NCBI GenBank assembly: GCA_910588465.1
Contig: CAJUOP010000004.1
Coordinates: 45,938 to 109,937 of the forward strand
Direction of reading: 5' to 3'
Length of the DNA stretch: 64,000 nucleotides
Origin: an uncultured Christensenellaceae bacterium
GTDB lineage: Bacteria > Bacillota > Clostridia > Christensenellales > Borkfalkiaceae
A program made the position numbers and the translations under genes. Position 1 is the first letter of the stretch, and each line of letters opens with the position of its first letter. The notes below the pieces were generated by a model that was not told where the DNA came from, ran no database searches, and was given only the letters and a program-made list of their open reading frames with translations. Positions 9,583-18,187 of this stretch are shown one piece after another.

Positions 9583-11291
9583 GCCGACCCCCGCGCCTTG
9601 GCTTTTTTCGCCGCGATGATCTCGCCCGCGCGCTTTTTCAGCTCTTCGAAGTCCACGGGCTTGGAAACGTGTCCGTCCATACCCGCCGCCTCCGAAAGCT
9701 TCACGTCCTCCACGAACGCGTCCGCAGAGAGCGCGATAATGGGCACGGTAAGCGCGTCTGCTTTTCCGCTGTCCCGAATTTCGCGCGCGGCGTCCCGCCC
9801 GTTTAAGCGGGGCATCTGAATATCGAGCAGCAATAAATCGAAGGAGTTTTCGGGCGATTGCGTAAATATTTCCACCGCCTCGCGCCCGTCCTTGGCGTGC
9901 GTGATCTTCGCCCCCTCGCTCTCCAAAATTTCCATCGCGATTTCCGCGTTGATCTCGTTGTCCTCGGCAAGCAGGATACGGCAGCCGTTGTATTCGAAGT
10001 CCGCCTCGAAGGTAGGTTGCTCTTCCCCGACGGGCTTAGTAAAGTCCTGCTCCACGTCGGCGACCTCCAAAGAGAGGAACACGGAAAAATCCGTTCCCTT
10101 CCCGAGCGTGCTGTCGATTACGATATTTCCGCCCATCATGCGCACGATATTGTCGCAGATGGCAAGCCCCAGCCCCGTACCGCCGTAATTGTGCGCGGTG
10201 GAAGCCTCCTCCTGTTCGAACGGGTGAAAAATTTTACGGATATTTTCGGGCGCGATCCCCTTGCCCGTGTCGCGCACGCGCACCAAGAGCTGCACCTTTC
10301 CGCCGATATTGTCGAGCTGTTTAAAGGTGACCTCTATTTTTCCGCCCGCGGGCGTGAATTTGCTCGCGTTGGAAACAAGGTTCGTGACCACCTGCATCAG
10401 CCGCAGCTCGTCGCACATAAAGTAGCGCGCCGTCAGCCCGACCGTTTCCACGCGGAATTCGATCCCCTTGTTCGTGATGGTGCCGTTGAACATATTGCGG
10501 ATCTTCTCGGAAAACGCGACGAGGTCTGTCTCCGTTTCGAACAGCTGCATTTTGCCGCTCTCGATTTTGGCGATATCCAAAATATCGTTGATCATGCTAA
10601 GCAGGAACACCGAAAGATCTCCCGCGCGTTCCAGATAATTTTTTACCTTGTCCGTATCGTTGATGTTCATGCGCGCAAGCGACATCATACCCATGATTCC
10701 GTTCATGGGCGTGCGGATCTCATGGCTCATATTGGAAAGGAAGGAGGACTTCGCCGCCGCCTGCACGAGCGCCGCGTCCAGCTCCTTTTTCATGGCGGCG
10801 CGTTCGTTCTTCTGCTCGGTAATGTCGGTAATGCAAAAGGCAAGATAGCGCGTTCCCGCGCTTTCGCCGTAAAAGGCTTCCGCCCTGCCGCACTTCTCCT
10901 CGCCGTAGCTAAACTCCTGTTCGAACACGCCTGTTTTGTCCCACTCGGCAAACCGCCCGATAAACGAGCGCACCTCGCTGTGCGAAAGCGAGCTTCTGTA
11001 TGCCGCGGTGTCGGCGGACAGCTCCTCTGCGGAAACGCCGAAAAATACGGAAACGTTGGGAGAGACGAACACGGGCTGCATCGACACCGCGTTCAGCAGC
11101 ACGAACGCGGTGTTCGCGCCGTTGCCGTATACGTCGCAGAACGCCCTCTTCCCCTCCTCTTCCAGCGCGGCTCTCTTCGCCGCAGACTGCAGCTTTCTTT
11201 TTTGGGCGTGCACGTAAAACGCGCAGGCGGCGGCAGCCGCGCCCGCGAGGAAGAATAATATGACGCCGTAAGCGATGACGAAAGCAACCAT
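9579..11291 (-). CDS. Hybrid sensor histidine kinase with receiver domain
   Basis: 570 residues. One N-terminal membrane helix (about 3-28) is followed by a PAS-like domain (about 57-157), HisKA with the H-box FLSNMSHEIRTPMNG (His190), and HATPase_c with N, G1 and G2 boxes (NLVSNASKF, DTGKGI, GGTGLGLA). The C-terminal receiver has paired acidic residues in LLAEDNEIN and phospho-accepting Asp490 in LLLDIQMPRLNG. No DNA-binding output domain is present, so the signal probably passes by phosphorelay. Its stop overlaps the start of the leucine-rich lipoprotein. The start has a GGAGGG site 9 bp upstream and it is the first gene after the promoter at 11364-11336. Confidence 0.92.
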   Translation of the reverse strand: MVAFVIAYGVILFFLAGAAAAACAFYVHAQKRKLQSAAKRAALEEEGKRAFCDVYGNGANTAFVLLNAVSMQPVFVSPNVSVFFGVSAEELSADTAAYRSSLSHSEVRSFIGRFAEWDKTGVFEQEFSYGEEKCGRAEAFYGESAGTRYLAFCITDITEQKNERAAMKKELDAALVQAAAKSSFLSNMSHEIRTPMNGIMGMMSLARMNINDTDKVKNYLERAGDLSVFLLSMINDILDIAKIESGKMQLFETETDLVAFSEKIRNMFNGTITNKGIEFRVETVGLTARYFMCDELRLMQVVTNLVSNASKFTPAGGKIEVTFKQLDNIGGKVQLLVRVRDTGKGIAPENIRKIFHPFEQEEASTAHNYGGTGLGLAICDNIVRMMGGNIVIDSTLGKGTDFSVFLSLEVADVEQDFTKPVGEEQPTFEADFEYNGCRILLAEDNEINAEIAMEILESEGAKITHAKDGREAVEIFTQSPENSFDLLLLDIQMPRLNGRDAAREIRDSGKADALTVPIIALSADAFVEDVKLSEAAGMDGHVSKPVDFEELKKRAGEIIAAKKAKARGSA

Positions 11292-11335
11292 CGTTTTTAT
11301 TCCCTCCGAATGTGCTTCACCCTGAATTTTTTCTT

Positions 11336-11364
11336 ATTGTATCATAAACTTACAATACTTTCAA
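11336..11364 (-). promoter_or_regulatory. Sigma-A promoter of kinase/LRR/MoxR operon
   Basis: On the minus strand TTGAAA (11364-11359), a 17-bp spacer and TACAAT (11341-11336) preceded by TG at the extended -10 position. It lies about 45 bp before the kinase start and nothing comparable is seen within the operon. Confidence 0.7.
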
Positions 11365-11387
11365 CAAATTTAACGGGCAATTTCCGT

Positions 11388-12041
11388 TTACGCGCCGTAA
11401 CGACTGCGGTAATCCTTCATCGCCTGCAAGTATTCTTTCCCGCCGATCACGCCCTCCTCGATCGCCGTAATAATGTCCTCCATGGTCACGATGGCGTAAA
11501 CGCGGATCCCGAATTCGTCGTACGCTTCCTGCACGGCGGACTTTTCGCCCGTGCCGCGCTCCTGACGGTCTACCGAAATGATCATGGCCTCCACCCGAAC
11601 GTCCGCCGCCTGCGCCAGCTTGGGCAGCGTTTCGCGCAGAGCCTTGCCCGAGGTCATCACGTCCTCTATGATCGCAACGCGGTCTCCGTCCTTTAACTCC
11701 TGCCCAACGAACAGTCCGCCCTCGCCGTGGTCCTTCGCCTCCTTGCGGTCGAAGCAAAAGCCAAGGCTTACCCCGTGGTTGTTCGATAAGGCGATGCTCG
11801 TCGCCACGGCAAGCGGGATCCCCTTATACGCGGGACCGACGAGCGTTTGCGCGTTTACCCCGTGCGCCAGATAACATTCCGCGTAATATTCGCCGAGGCG
11901 GGCGATCTGCGCGCCCGTTCTGTACTTGCCCGTATTGATAAAGTAGGGCGCCTTCCGTCCGCTCTTCAACGTGAATTCGCCGAATAGCAAAACCTCGTTC
12001 TCCACCATGAATTGAATAAACTTCTTCTTGTACTCCTGCAT
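11388..12041 (-). CDS. pyrE: Orotate phosphoribosyltransferase
   Basis: 217 residues. It transfers the phosphoribosyl group of PRPP to orotate, giving orotidine 5'-phosphate in de novo UMP synthesis. The PRPP loop is visible as VAIIEDVMTSGKALRE and the N-terminal substrate region as LKSGRKAPYF. Its length fits the family. It is the last gene of the pyr operon, 32 bp after pyrD, with AGGAG before the ATG. A weak AACGG/CCGTT hairpin follows the stop, with no clear T tract. Confidence 0.94.
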   Translation of the reverse strand: MQEYKKKFIQFMVENEVLLFGEFTLKSGRKAPYFINTGKYRTGAQIARLGEYYAECYLAHGVNAQTLVGPAYKGIPLAVATSIALSNNHGVSLGFCFDRKEAKDHGEGGLFVGQELKDGDRVAIIEDVMTSGKALRETLPKLAQAADVRVEAMIISVDRQERGTGEKSAVQEAYDEFGIRVYAIVTMEDIITAIEEGVIGGKEYLQAMKDYRSRYGA

Positions 12042-12073
12042 GACATGTTCTCCTGTTTTGTTTTTAAAATTTT

Positions 12074-12982
12074 TCAGTTCAGGCGCAGAGCACCCGTCAG
12101 CGAAGAGAGCCTTTGCACGCCGCGGCTATCGCACCAGTCGTTCAAGCCCTTGATTATTTTGGGACAGGCAAACGGATCGGTAAAGTTCTGCGTTCCCACC
12201 TGAACGGCGGTCGCGCCCGCAAGCAGGAATTCGATCGCGTCCTCGGCGCAGGTAATGCCGCCCATACCGATAACGGGAATAGTCACCGCCTTGCTCGCCT
12301 CGTACACCATGCGCACGGCAACGGGCTTTACGCCCGCGCCCGAAACTCCGCCCGTGTTGTTGGCGATAATCGGCGTTCTTTTTTCGATATCGATTGCCAT
12401 TCCCGTGAGCGTGTTAATTAAAGAAATGCAGTCCGCGCCGCCCTCCTCCGCCGCCCGCGCGTTTGTTGCAATGCTCTCTACGTTGGGCGAAAGTTTTACA
12501 ATAAGCGGCGTCTTTTTTAAATTCTTTTTGGCAAGCGCGGTTACCTCCCGCACGTTTTCGGGCTTGATCCCGAGCGCCATGCCGCCGCTGCGCACGTTGG
12601 GACAGGAAATATTCAGCTCGATAAAATCGACCAGCCCGTCCAGCTTTTTACAGATTTCACCGTAATCTTCCAGCGTTCTGCCCGCGACGTTCGCCACCAC
12701 GCGCGTTTTGGATTTTAACCACTTCAAGTCGTTTTTAATAAAGGAATCCACGCCGGGATTCTGCAAGCCCACGGCGTTTAAAATCACCCCGCGGCTCTCC
12801 GCAATGCGCGGCACGGGATTGCCGAGGCGGGGTTCGGGCGTAAGCCCCTTAGTGGAAATTCCGCCCAGACAAGAAATATCGTAGAGCTCGTCGTACTCTC
12901 TTCCGAAACCGAACGTGCCCGAAGCGGGGATCACGGGATTTTTCAGCTCTACCCCGCAGAGCGTTACGCGTAAATCTGCCAT
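12074..12982 (-). CDS. pyrD: Dihydroorotate dehydrogenase class 1B catalytic subunit
   Basis: 302 residues, a flavin TIM barrel. Class 1B is indicated by the catalytic-site Cys in ELNISCPNVRSGG and by the pyrK gene in the same operon, which passes electrons to NAD+. Other family segments are NPVIPASGTFGFG near the N-terminus and GMGGI near the C-terminus. It oxidises dihydroorotate to orotate in the cytoplasm. The start has AAGGAAAAT upstream and lies 1 bp from the end of the small membrane-protein gene. Confidence 0.94.
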   Translation of the reverse strand: MADLRVTLCGVELKNPVIPASGTFGFGREYDELYDISCLGGISTKGLTPEPRLGNPVPRIAESRGVILNAVGLQNPGVDSFIKNDLKWLKSKTRVVANVAGRTLEDYGEICKKLDGLVDFIELNISCPNVRSGGMALGIKPENVREVTALAKKNLKKTPLIVKLSPNVESIATNARAAEEGGADCISLINTLTGMAIDIEKRTPIIANNTGGVSGAGVKPVAVRMVYEASKAVTIPVIGMGGITCAEDAIEFLLAGATAVQVGTQNFTDPFACPKIIKGLNDWCDSRGVQRLSSLTGALRLN

Positions 12983-12983
12983 A

Positions 12984-13400
12984 TTATTTTCCTTGATTTT
13001 GTTGTTTTAGCGCCAGCAACCGCTTGCAAACCTGCTCGACGTCGGCGACGAAGCGGTATTTGAATTCTTTCCCGTTTATATGCACGTACAGCGTGCCGTA
13101 GCTCTCCTTGGAAGGAACCGTAAACTCCGCTTCGAGCGGCTCCGTAACCGAACAGGAGAAAGCGGGAAAGTACAGACTTTTTCCGTCGTGTTTAATTACC
13201 TCGGCGGGCGTTTTTAACGCGAACACGGTAAGAAAGATTCCGAAAAATCCAACCGCGCCGCCGATACAAAATAGGACGACTGCCGCGGCAACCGATTCCC
13301 GCAGCAAATACGCTCCGCCGCCGAGAAGCCCCCCGCCGAGCAAAACGTAAAGCGCGTGCAGCCACAAAACCCGATTGTACCGCCGTGCGAGAACTTCCAT
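12984..13400 (-). CDS. Small two-helix membrane protein in the pyr operon
   Basis: 138 residues, not recognised. Two hydrophobic segments are clear: about residues 12-33 (WLHALYVLLGGGLLGGG) and 38-62 (VVLFCIGGAVGFFGIFL). A C-terminal soluble domain of about 70 residues ends in VCKRLLALKQQNQGK. The start at 13400 is chosen because its ATG overlaps the pyrK stop by one base (TAATG), a typical coupled junction; a longer frame extends into pyrK but is unlikely. The location between pyrK and pyrD suggests a link to pyrimidine synthesis or to membrane association of the dehydrogenase, but this is inference only. Confidence 0.72.
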   Translation of the reverse strand: MEVLARRYNRVLWLHALYVLLGGGLLGGGAYLLRESVAAAVVLFCIGGAVGFFGIFLTVFALKTPAEVIKHDGKSLYFPAFSCSVTEPLEAEFTVPSKESYGTLYVHINGKEFKYRFVADVEQVCKRLLALKQQNQGK

Positions 13401-14149
13401 TAAAGCTCCACTTCGTTTATTTCGAACACGGGACCGTCCTTGCACACGCGGGCGTGCCTGCCGTCCGTCTTGTTGCACACGCACACAAGACAAGCCCCCA
13501 GCCCGCAGCCCATGCGTTCCTCCAAGGAAACGTATACGGGAACGCCCAAATCCTTCGTTGCCTGCTTTAACGCGCGCAGCATAGGGGTGGGACCGCACGC
13601 GAACACCGCCTGCGGCTTCGCCCTGTTAAAATCGTTTACAAACGCCTGCACCGCCGTACCGTGAAAGCCCACGCTGCCGTCGTCGCTTGCAAGCGTTAAA
13701 TGATTCGCCCGCGCCATTTCCTCTTCCATGCACAGCGCGTCGCGATTGCGAAAGCCCATGTAGGCGGAAATTTCCTTTTTGCCCTCGTATTCGCGAATCA
13801 GCGAAATCAGCGGGAATATCCCCACGCCGCCGCCCACGACGGCGATGCGCTTTTCCTCTTCCGCGACGAAAAATCCGTTCCCGAGCGGAAGCAGCACGGA
13901 GAGCGCCTCTCCCGCATTCACGCACGAAAGCGCGCGCGTACCCTCGCCCTTCAAGCGATAGCACACCGTAATGTGTTCGCCCTCCGCCTTGCACACCGCA
14001 ATGGGGCGGCGGAGCGGAAAGCCCATAACGCCGATCATGCAGAACTGCCCCGCACGCACGGGAACGGCTTCCCCGCACGTAAACGTAAGGGCAAAAATTT
14101 CTTCGGCAATCTCCCGATTTTCTACGACGACCGCGTTTACTTCGCGCAT
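13400..14149 (-). CDS. pyrK: Dihydroorotate dehydrogenase electron transfer subunit
   Basis: 249 residues. A ferredoxin-reductase-like FAD/NAD module holds an FAD-binding RRPI segment and CGPTPMLRALKQ. The C-terminal 2Fe-2S loop has Cys in GCGLGACLVCVC and RVCKDG. It moves electrons from PyrD to NAD+. The chosen ATG at 14149 has GGGGGA upstream; it overlaps the end of pyrF by 13 bp. The longer in-frame extension is rejected because it is out of phase with pyrF coding and lacks family sequence. Confidence 0.92.
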   Translation of the reverse strand: MREVNAVVVENREIAEEIFALTFTCGEAVPVRAGQFCMIGVMGFPLRRPIAVCKAEGEHITVCYRLKGEGTRALSCVNAGEALSVLLPLGNGFFVAEEEKRIAVVGGGVGIFPLISLIREYEGKKEISAYMGFRNRDALCMEEEMARANHLTLASDDGSVGFHGTAVQAFVNDFNRAKPQAVFACGPTPMLRALKQATKDLGVPVYVSLEERMGCGLGACLVCVCNKTDGRHARVCKDGPVFEINEVEL

Positions 14150-15048
14150 ATTTCCCCCAACACCGACAGCAGATCGGCTTTCATATCCAGACACGCGGCG
14201 CGCGCGGCTTCGGCATAATCGCCGCCCCGCTTTTTGTAGGCGCACAGAATCCCGCGGGAGTTGTTTACGATCCCGCCGAGTCCGCCCTTATGAAAACAGC
14301 TTTTCAGCATTTCCGCATTGCCGCCCTGCGCCCCGTAGCCGGGGATCAGAAAGAAGGTATGCGGAAGCCGTTCGCGGAGGATCTTCGCTTCCTCGGGGTG
14401 CGTGGCGCCCACCACCGCGCCCACGGCGGAATAGCCGTATTTTCCCACGGTATCCTTGCCCCATTCCTCCACCATGTCGCCCATACACTCGTACACGGTG
14501 CGCCCGTCTGCGAGCTTTAAGTTTTGCAGCTCGCCCGAAGAGGGATTGCTCGTCTTTACCAGCGCAAAGATTCCTCTGCCGTATTTTTTACAGTTTTCGA
14601 CGAAGGGAATTATCCCGTCCGAACCAAGATAGCCGTTTACCGTTAAAAAGTCGGAGGGAAACGCGCGCTCCGTTTTTCCGTTCATTTCCGTCTCGCCCAA
14701 ATACGCCGCGGAATACTGCGCGGCGGTCGCGCCGATGTCGTTGCGCTTGCAATCGGCAATGACGACAAGCCCCTTTTCTTTGGCGTAAACCAGCGTTTCG
14801 TAAAACGCTTTCAACCCTTCCGCGCCGTACTGCTCGTAATAGGCGATCTGCACCTTGACCGAGGGCACAATATCGCAAGTCGCGTCGATGATATGTTTAT
14901 TAAAGGCGAGCACCGCCTGCGCGACGCCGCTAAAATCGGAAACGCCCGCCTGCATCTCTTCGGGCAGATATCCGAACGCCGTGTCCAGTCCCACGCAGGT
15001 GGGGTTTTGTTTTTCTATAATTTTATCGGTAAGTAAATCGGCAATCAT
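14137..15048 (-). CDS. pyrF: Orotidine 5'-phosphate decarboxylase (subfamily 2)
   Basis: 303 residues, the longer subfamily-2 form. The catalytic Lys/Asp network is in IADCKRNDIGATA, with the phosphate-binding end near FFLIPGYGAQGG. It decarboxylates OMP to UMP, the last step of the pathway. It starts 2 bp after pyrC ends and overlaps pyrK by 13 bp, so the genes are translated from one message. Confidence 0.94.
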   Translation of the reverse strand: MIADLLTDKIIEKQNPTCVGLDTAFGYLPEEMQAGVSDFSGVAQAVLAFNKHIIDATCDIVPSVKVQIAYYEQYGAEGLKAFYETLVYAKEKGLVVIADCKRNDIGATAAQYSAAYLGETEMNGKTERAFPSDFLTVNGYLGSDGIIPFVENCKKYGRGIFALVKTSNPSSGELQNLKLADGRTVYECMGDMVEEWGKDTVGKYGYSAVGAVVGATHPEEAKILRERLPHTFFLIPGYGAQGGNAEMLKSCFHKGGLGGIVNNSRGILCAYKKRGGDYAEAARAACLDMKADLLSVLGEICAK

Positions 15049-15050
15049 GT

Positions 15051-16307
15051 TTATTTCTCCTCGTATTTGATTTCACCGTCCACCGCGGTGCATTTAATTT
15101 TTCCGAACACCTTTTTGCCGCCGAACGGACTGTTCTTTCCCTTGGAGACGAACGCCTCGGGCTCTATCGTCCATTCCTCGTTCAAATCGACGGCGATAAA
15201 GTCCGCGGGCGCGCCCTCTTTCAGCGCCCCTCCCTCGAGGTTTAAAATCGCCGCGGGATTCGCGCTCATCTTTTTTACAAGCTCCTCCGCCGTCATCTCG
15301 CCCGACTTTACCAGCGCGGTGTACGAGAGCGCAAACGACGTTTCCAGCCCGCTGATCCCGAACGCCGCGAGCGGATATTCCACGTTTTTATCGTCCTTAT
15401 GGTGCGGGGCGTGGTCGGTCACGATGCAATCGAGCGTGCCGTCCTTTAAGCCCTCTATCACGGCAAGGCGGTCGCGTTCCTCGCGCAGAGGGGGATTTAC
15501 CTTGGTATAGGTATTAAAAGAGCAGATCGCCTCGTCCGTCAGCGTGAAATAGTGCGGACAGGTCTCCGCAGTCACCTTTACGCCGCGCGCCTTCGCCTCA
15601 CGAATCAGTTGCACGCCGCTGTAAGTGGAAACGTGGCAGATATGCACGGGCAGATTTAAACTTTCCGCAAGGCACAGCTCCCGCGCGATGATAATATCCT
15701 CCGCCGCGCGCAGGCTGCCCTTTAAGCCCGTAAGCGTGGAGGAATAGCCCTCGTTCACCGAAGCGCCGTCCGCCAGATACTCGTCCTCGCAGTGGCACAG
15801 GCATTTCAGCCCGAAGTCGGAGGCGTAGAGCATGGCGTTTGCCATCAGCTTGGTGTCCTTTACCGTCTTTCCGTCCTCGGAAAGCGCGACCGCCCCCGCC
15901 GCCTTCATGCCGCCGATCGCGGCGAGCGTTTCGCCCTTCTGCCCCTCGGTGATCGCCCCCACGGGATGCACCTTGCAAAGATTTACTTCCCTTGCGCGCG
16001 CCTTTATGTAGGTTACCGTCACCTTGTTGTCCGTCACGGGCTTGGTGTTGGGCATACAGCAGATCTGCGTAAATCCGCCCTTTACCGCCGCGCGGCAGCC
16101 GCTTGCGATATCTTCCTTTTTCTCGAAGCCCGGTTCGCGCAAATGCACGTGTATATCGACGAGCCCGGGAAGCACGGCAAGCCCGCGCAAATCCTTTCCC
16201 TCGCCCTCGATCTTCTCCTTGATTTCGACGATTTTCCCGTTCTCCGTGCGGAAATCCGCGCGGCGGAATCCGCCTTCGAGCAACAGCTCCGCGTTTTTAA
16301 AAATCAT
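15051..16307 (-). CDS. pyrC: Dihydroorotase
   Basis: 418 residues. Class I amidohydrolase fold: metal-binding VDIHVHLREPGFE, HVSTYSG, and the Asp of IVTDHAPHHKDDK. It cyclises carbamoyl aspartate to dihydroorotate. The start overlaps the pyrB stop by 4 bp (ATGA at 16307-16304). Confidence 0.95.
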   Translation of the reverse strand: MIFKNAELLLEGGFRRADFRTENGKIVEIKEKIEGEGKDLRGLAVLPGLVDIHVHLREPGFEKKEDIASGCRAAVKGGFTQICCMPNTKPVTDNKVTVTYIKARAREVNLCKVHPVGAITEGQKGETLAAIGGMKAAGAVALSEDGKTVKDTKLMANAMLYASDFGLKCLCHCEDEYLADGASVNEGYSSTLTGLKGSLRAAEDIIIARELCLAESLNLPVHICHVSTYSGVQLIREAKARGVKVTAETCPHYFTLTDEAICSFNTYTKVNPPLREERDRLAVIEGLKDGTLDCIVTDHAPHHKDDKNVEYPLAAFGISGLETSFALSYTALVKSGEMTAEELVKKMSANPAAILNLEGGALKEGAPADFIAVDLNEEWTIEPEAFVSKGKNSPFGGKKVFGKIKCTAVDGEIKYEEK

Positions 16308-17230
16308 AATTTCACCCTCCCTTGGGTCAGCAGCAAAAGGAGCGCCATTCTCACCGCTACGCCGGAAAGCACCTGGTCCTCTATCCTGCTCGTATCGCCG
16401 TCGATCAGTCCGCAGGTCAGCTCCACGCCGCGGTTTACGGGACCGGGGTGCAGCACGAGCGCACCCTTTTTGGCATACTTCATAATTTCTTCGTTCACGC
16501 CGAAATATTTGGCGTATTCGCCCAGCGAGGGAAAATTTCCGCCCCGCTGCCGTTCGAGCTGAATCCGAAGCCCCATCACCGCGTCTGCGCCCGAAACCGC
16601 CTCTTCGCGGGAGGAGCAGATCTTCGCCCCCATTCGTTCGAGCCCTGCGGGGATCAGCGTTTTCGGCGCGTACATACGCACCTCCGCGCCCATCGCCGTT
16701 AATCCGAAAAGATTGCTCTTGGCAACCCGCGAATGGCGGATATCGCCCAAAATCGCCACCTTCAAGCCCCTTAATCCGCCGAGGTGCTCGCGCAGCGTAA
16801 GCATATCGAGCAGCGCCTGCGTGGGGTGCTCGTTCATGCCGTCGCCCGCGTTAATTACGTGCGCTTTCACCGTTTCGCCCAAAAGCTTGGGCGCACCGCC
16901 CATGGGGTGGCGGATCACGATGACGTCGTTTTTCATCGCGTCGAGCGTTTTGCCCGTATCCACGAGCGTTTCGCCCTTTTGCACGGACGACGTGGCGGCG
17001 GCAATGTTGATCACCTTTCCGCCTAAAAATTTGGCGGCGAGCTCGAAGCTGCACCGCGTGCGCGTGCTGTTTTCGTAAAACAGCGTGACGACCGATTTTC
17101 CGCTTAGCGCGTCGAACGATTTTTCGTTCCGTTTCAGTCGCTCTTTCAGTTTAAGCCCCAGCGACAAAATCTCGTCGATTTCCTCCGCCGAAACGCCGTA
17201 CAGCCCCAACAGATCTTTGCTCTTAAACAC
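16304..17230 (-). CDS. pyrB: Aspartate carbamoyltransferase catalytic chain
   Basis: 308 residues from a GTG start at 17230. The carbamoyl-phosphate loop is FYENSTRTRCSFE, with HPTQALLD and HPGPVNRG further on. It makes N-carbamoyl-L-aspartate. The GTG is chosen because AAAGGAG lies 6 bp upstream and the resulting length fits the family; the longer frame would begin inside the attenuator leader and adds unrelated sequence. No pyrI regulatory chain is present. This is the first gene of the operon after the attenuator. Confidence 0.92.
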   Translation of the reverse strand: MFKSKDLLGLYGVSAEEIDEILSLGLKLKERLKRNEKSFDALSGKSVVTLFYENSTRTRCSFELAAKFLGGKVINIAAATSSVQKGETLVDTGKTLDAMKNDVIVIRHPMGGAPKLLGETVKAHVINAGDGMNEHPTQALLDMLTLREHLGGLRGLKVAILGDIRHSRVAKSNLFGLTAMGAEVRMYAPKTLIPAGLERMGAKICSSREEAVSGADAVMGLRIQLERQRGGNFPSLGEYAKYFGVNEEIMKYAKKGALVLHPGPVNRGVELTCGLIDGDTSRIEDQVLSGVAVRMALLLLLTQGRVKL

Positions 17231-17255
17231 CGGTTTCTCCTTTGATTCACGGTAC

Positions 17256-17323
17256 AAAAAATAAGCCCCGCGGGAATACCCACAAGACTTAAAGCGATCG
17301 GTGGAATTGAAAAGCCGTCTTGT
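17256..17323 (-). promoter_or_regulatory. Transcription attenuator in pyr leader
   Basis: On the minus strand AAGTCTTGTGGG (17290-17279) pairs along 12 positions, with G-U pairs, with CCCGCGGGGCTT (17274-17263) around a TATT loop and is followed by six T residues (17261-17256). An upstream ACAAGAC (17323-17317) can instead pair with GTCTTGT (17288-17282), which lies inside the 5' arm of the terminator. The two structures exclude each other, the layout of an attenuator. No PyrR-binding consensus was recognised, so the effector is not assigned. Confidence 0.7.
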
Positions 17324-17360
17324 CGGCGCCCGATACCGTTTTTGATCCGCTACCTTATTC

Positions 17361-17389
17361 AGTTTATCACGGCAAGCTTTAATTGTCAA
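17361..17389 (-). promoter_or_regulatory. Sigma-A promoter of pyr operon
   Basis: Perfect TTGACA (17389-17384), 17-bp spacer, TAAACT (17366-17361) with TG before the -10. The expected transcript start near 17354 leaves a leader of about 124 bases before pyrB, holding the attenuator. Confidence 0.78.
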
Positions 17390-17407
17390 GGAATTTCGGC
17401 GGTTTTC

Positions 17408-18103
17408 TCAACCGATTTCGGTTAAAGTAAACCGCGTTTTGTCGCAGGAAGTAAGCAAATAGGATATCCCGTTTTTTTCCGACCTTAACGGGAAATACGT
17501 CCCGCCGTGGATGTGCCCGAAAATCACCTTTTCCACGCCGTTTTCCTCGAACAGCTGCGTAAAGAGGGTATCCTCCTTTTTGGCGTTCAGGGGCGGATAG
17601 TGCATCAGCACAAACAGCCTGTCCCCCTCGCGCCGCTCCTTTTTCACGGCGGCAAACGCCAATTTAAACCGCTCCGCTTCGCGCATATAGAGCGCCCTGT
17701 CGTGCTCGGTATATTCGGCGCAACCGGGACACAGCCACCCGCGCGAGCCCGCCACGATCAGATTGCCCGCCCTCACGCAGTCGTTTTGCAAAAACGAAAA
17801 CGTTTCGTCGGGCGCGCTTGCCCGCACGCGCGAGATGGCGTGCCACCAATAATCGTGATTGCCGCGCACGAAAATTTTTTTGCCCTTTAAGGGCGCGATC
17901 GCCTTTAAATCGTAAACGCCCTCCTCGAGATACATTCCCCAGGAGGTGTCGCCGCCGATCAGCACCACGTCCTCGTCCGTCACCCTGCTCTGCCAGTCGG
18001 CTTTTATTTTTTCGAAGTGCCCTTCCCAGCCCTCGCCGAACACGTTCATGGGCTTATCCGCTTTTCCGGAAAGGTGCAGATCGCTGATCGCAAAAATTTT
18101 CAT
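17408..18103 (-). CDS. Calcineurin-like metallophosphoesterase
   Basis: 231 residues, cytoplasmic. Metal-binding motifs are in family order: AISDLHLS near the N-terminus, GGDTSWG, GNHDYWW, MHYPP and FGHIHGG. The substrate is unknown. The ATG at 18103 starts the SDLH strand directly. No ribosome site is seen before it; instead a TATAAT box lies 7 bp upstream, so the message may be leaderless. A longer in-frame start at 18139 lies upstream of that promoter and would add 12 unconserved residues. It is a single-gene unit upstream of the pyr promoter. Confidence 0.86.
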   Translation of the reverse strand: MKIFAISDLHLSGKADKPMNVFGEGWEGHFEKIKADWQSRVTDEDVVLIGGDTSWGMYLEEGVYDLKAIAPLKGKKIFVRGNHDYWWHAISRVRASAPDETFSFLQNDCVRAGNLIVAGSRGWLCPGCAEYTEHDRALYMREAERFKLAFAAVKKERREGDRLFVLMHYPPLNAKKEDTLFTQLFEENGVEKVIFGHIHGGTYFPLRSEKNGISYLLTSCDKTRFTLTEIG

Positions 18104-18110
18104 AGTAAGA

Positions 18111-18139
18111 ATTATACCATATCCGCGCGCGCAAGGCAA
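18111..18139 (-). promoter_or_regulatory. Promoter of metallophosphoesterase, likely leaderless
   Basis: TTGCCT (18139-18134), 17-bp spacer, TATAAT (18116-18111) on the minus strand. The predicted first transcribed base coincides with the ATG at 18103. Confidence 0.6.
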
Positions 18140-18141
18140 GG

Positions 18142-18168
18142 AAAAGCCGTCCGCAATTTGCGGACGGC
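18142..18168 (-). terminator. Terminator of GH26-like gene
   Basis: GCCGTCCGCA / TGCGGACGGC perfect 10-bp stem with a 3-base loop, followed on the minus strand by TTTTCC. It lies 20 bp after the stop of the gene ending at 18188. Confidence 0.75.
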
Positions 18169-18187
18169 GACAATGTTTTTTTCGAAG

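Noticed and set aside
9858..11258. Long plus-strand open frame opposite the hybrid kinase
   Set aside because: It mirrors a kinase with all catalytic boxes on the minus strand, has Arg/His-rich low-complexity content and no ribosome site.
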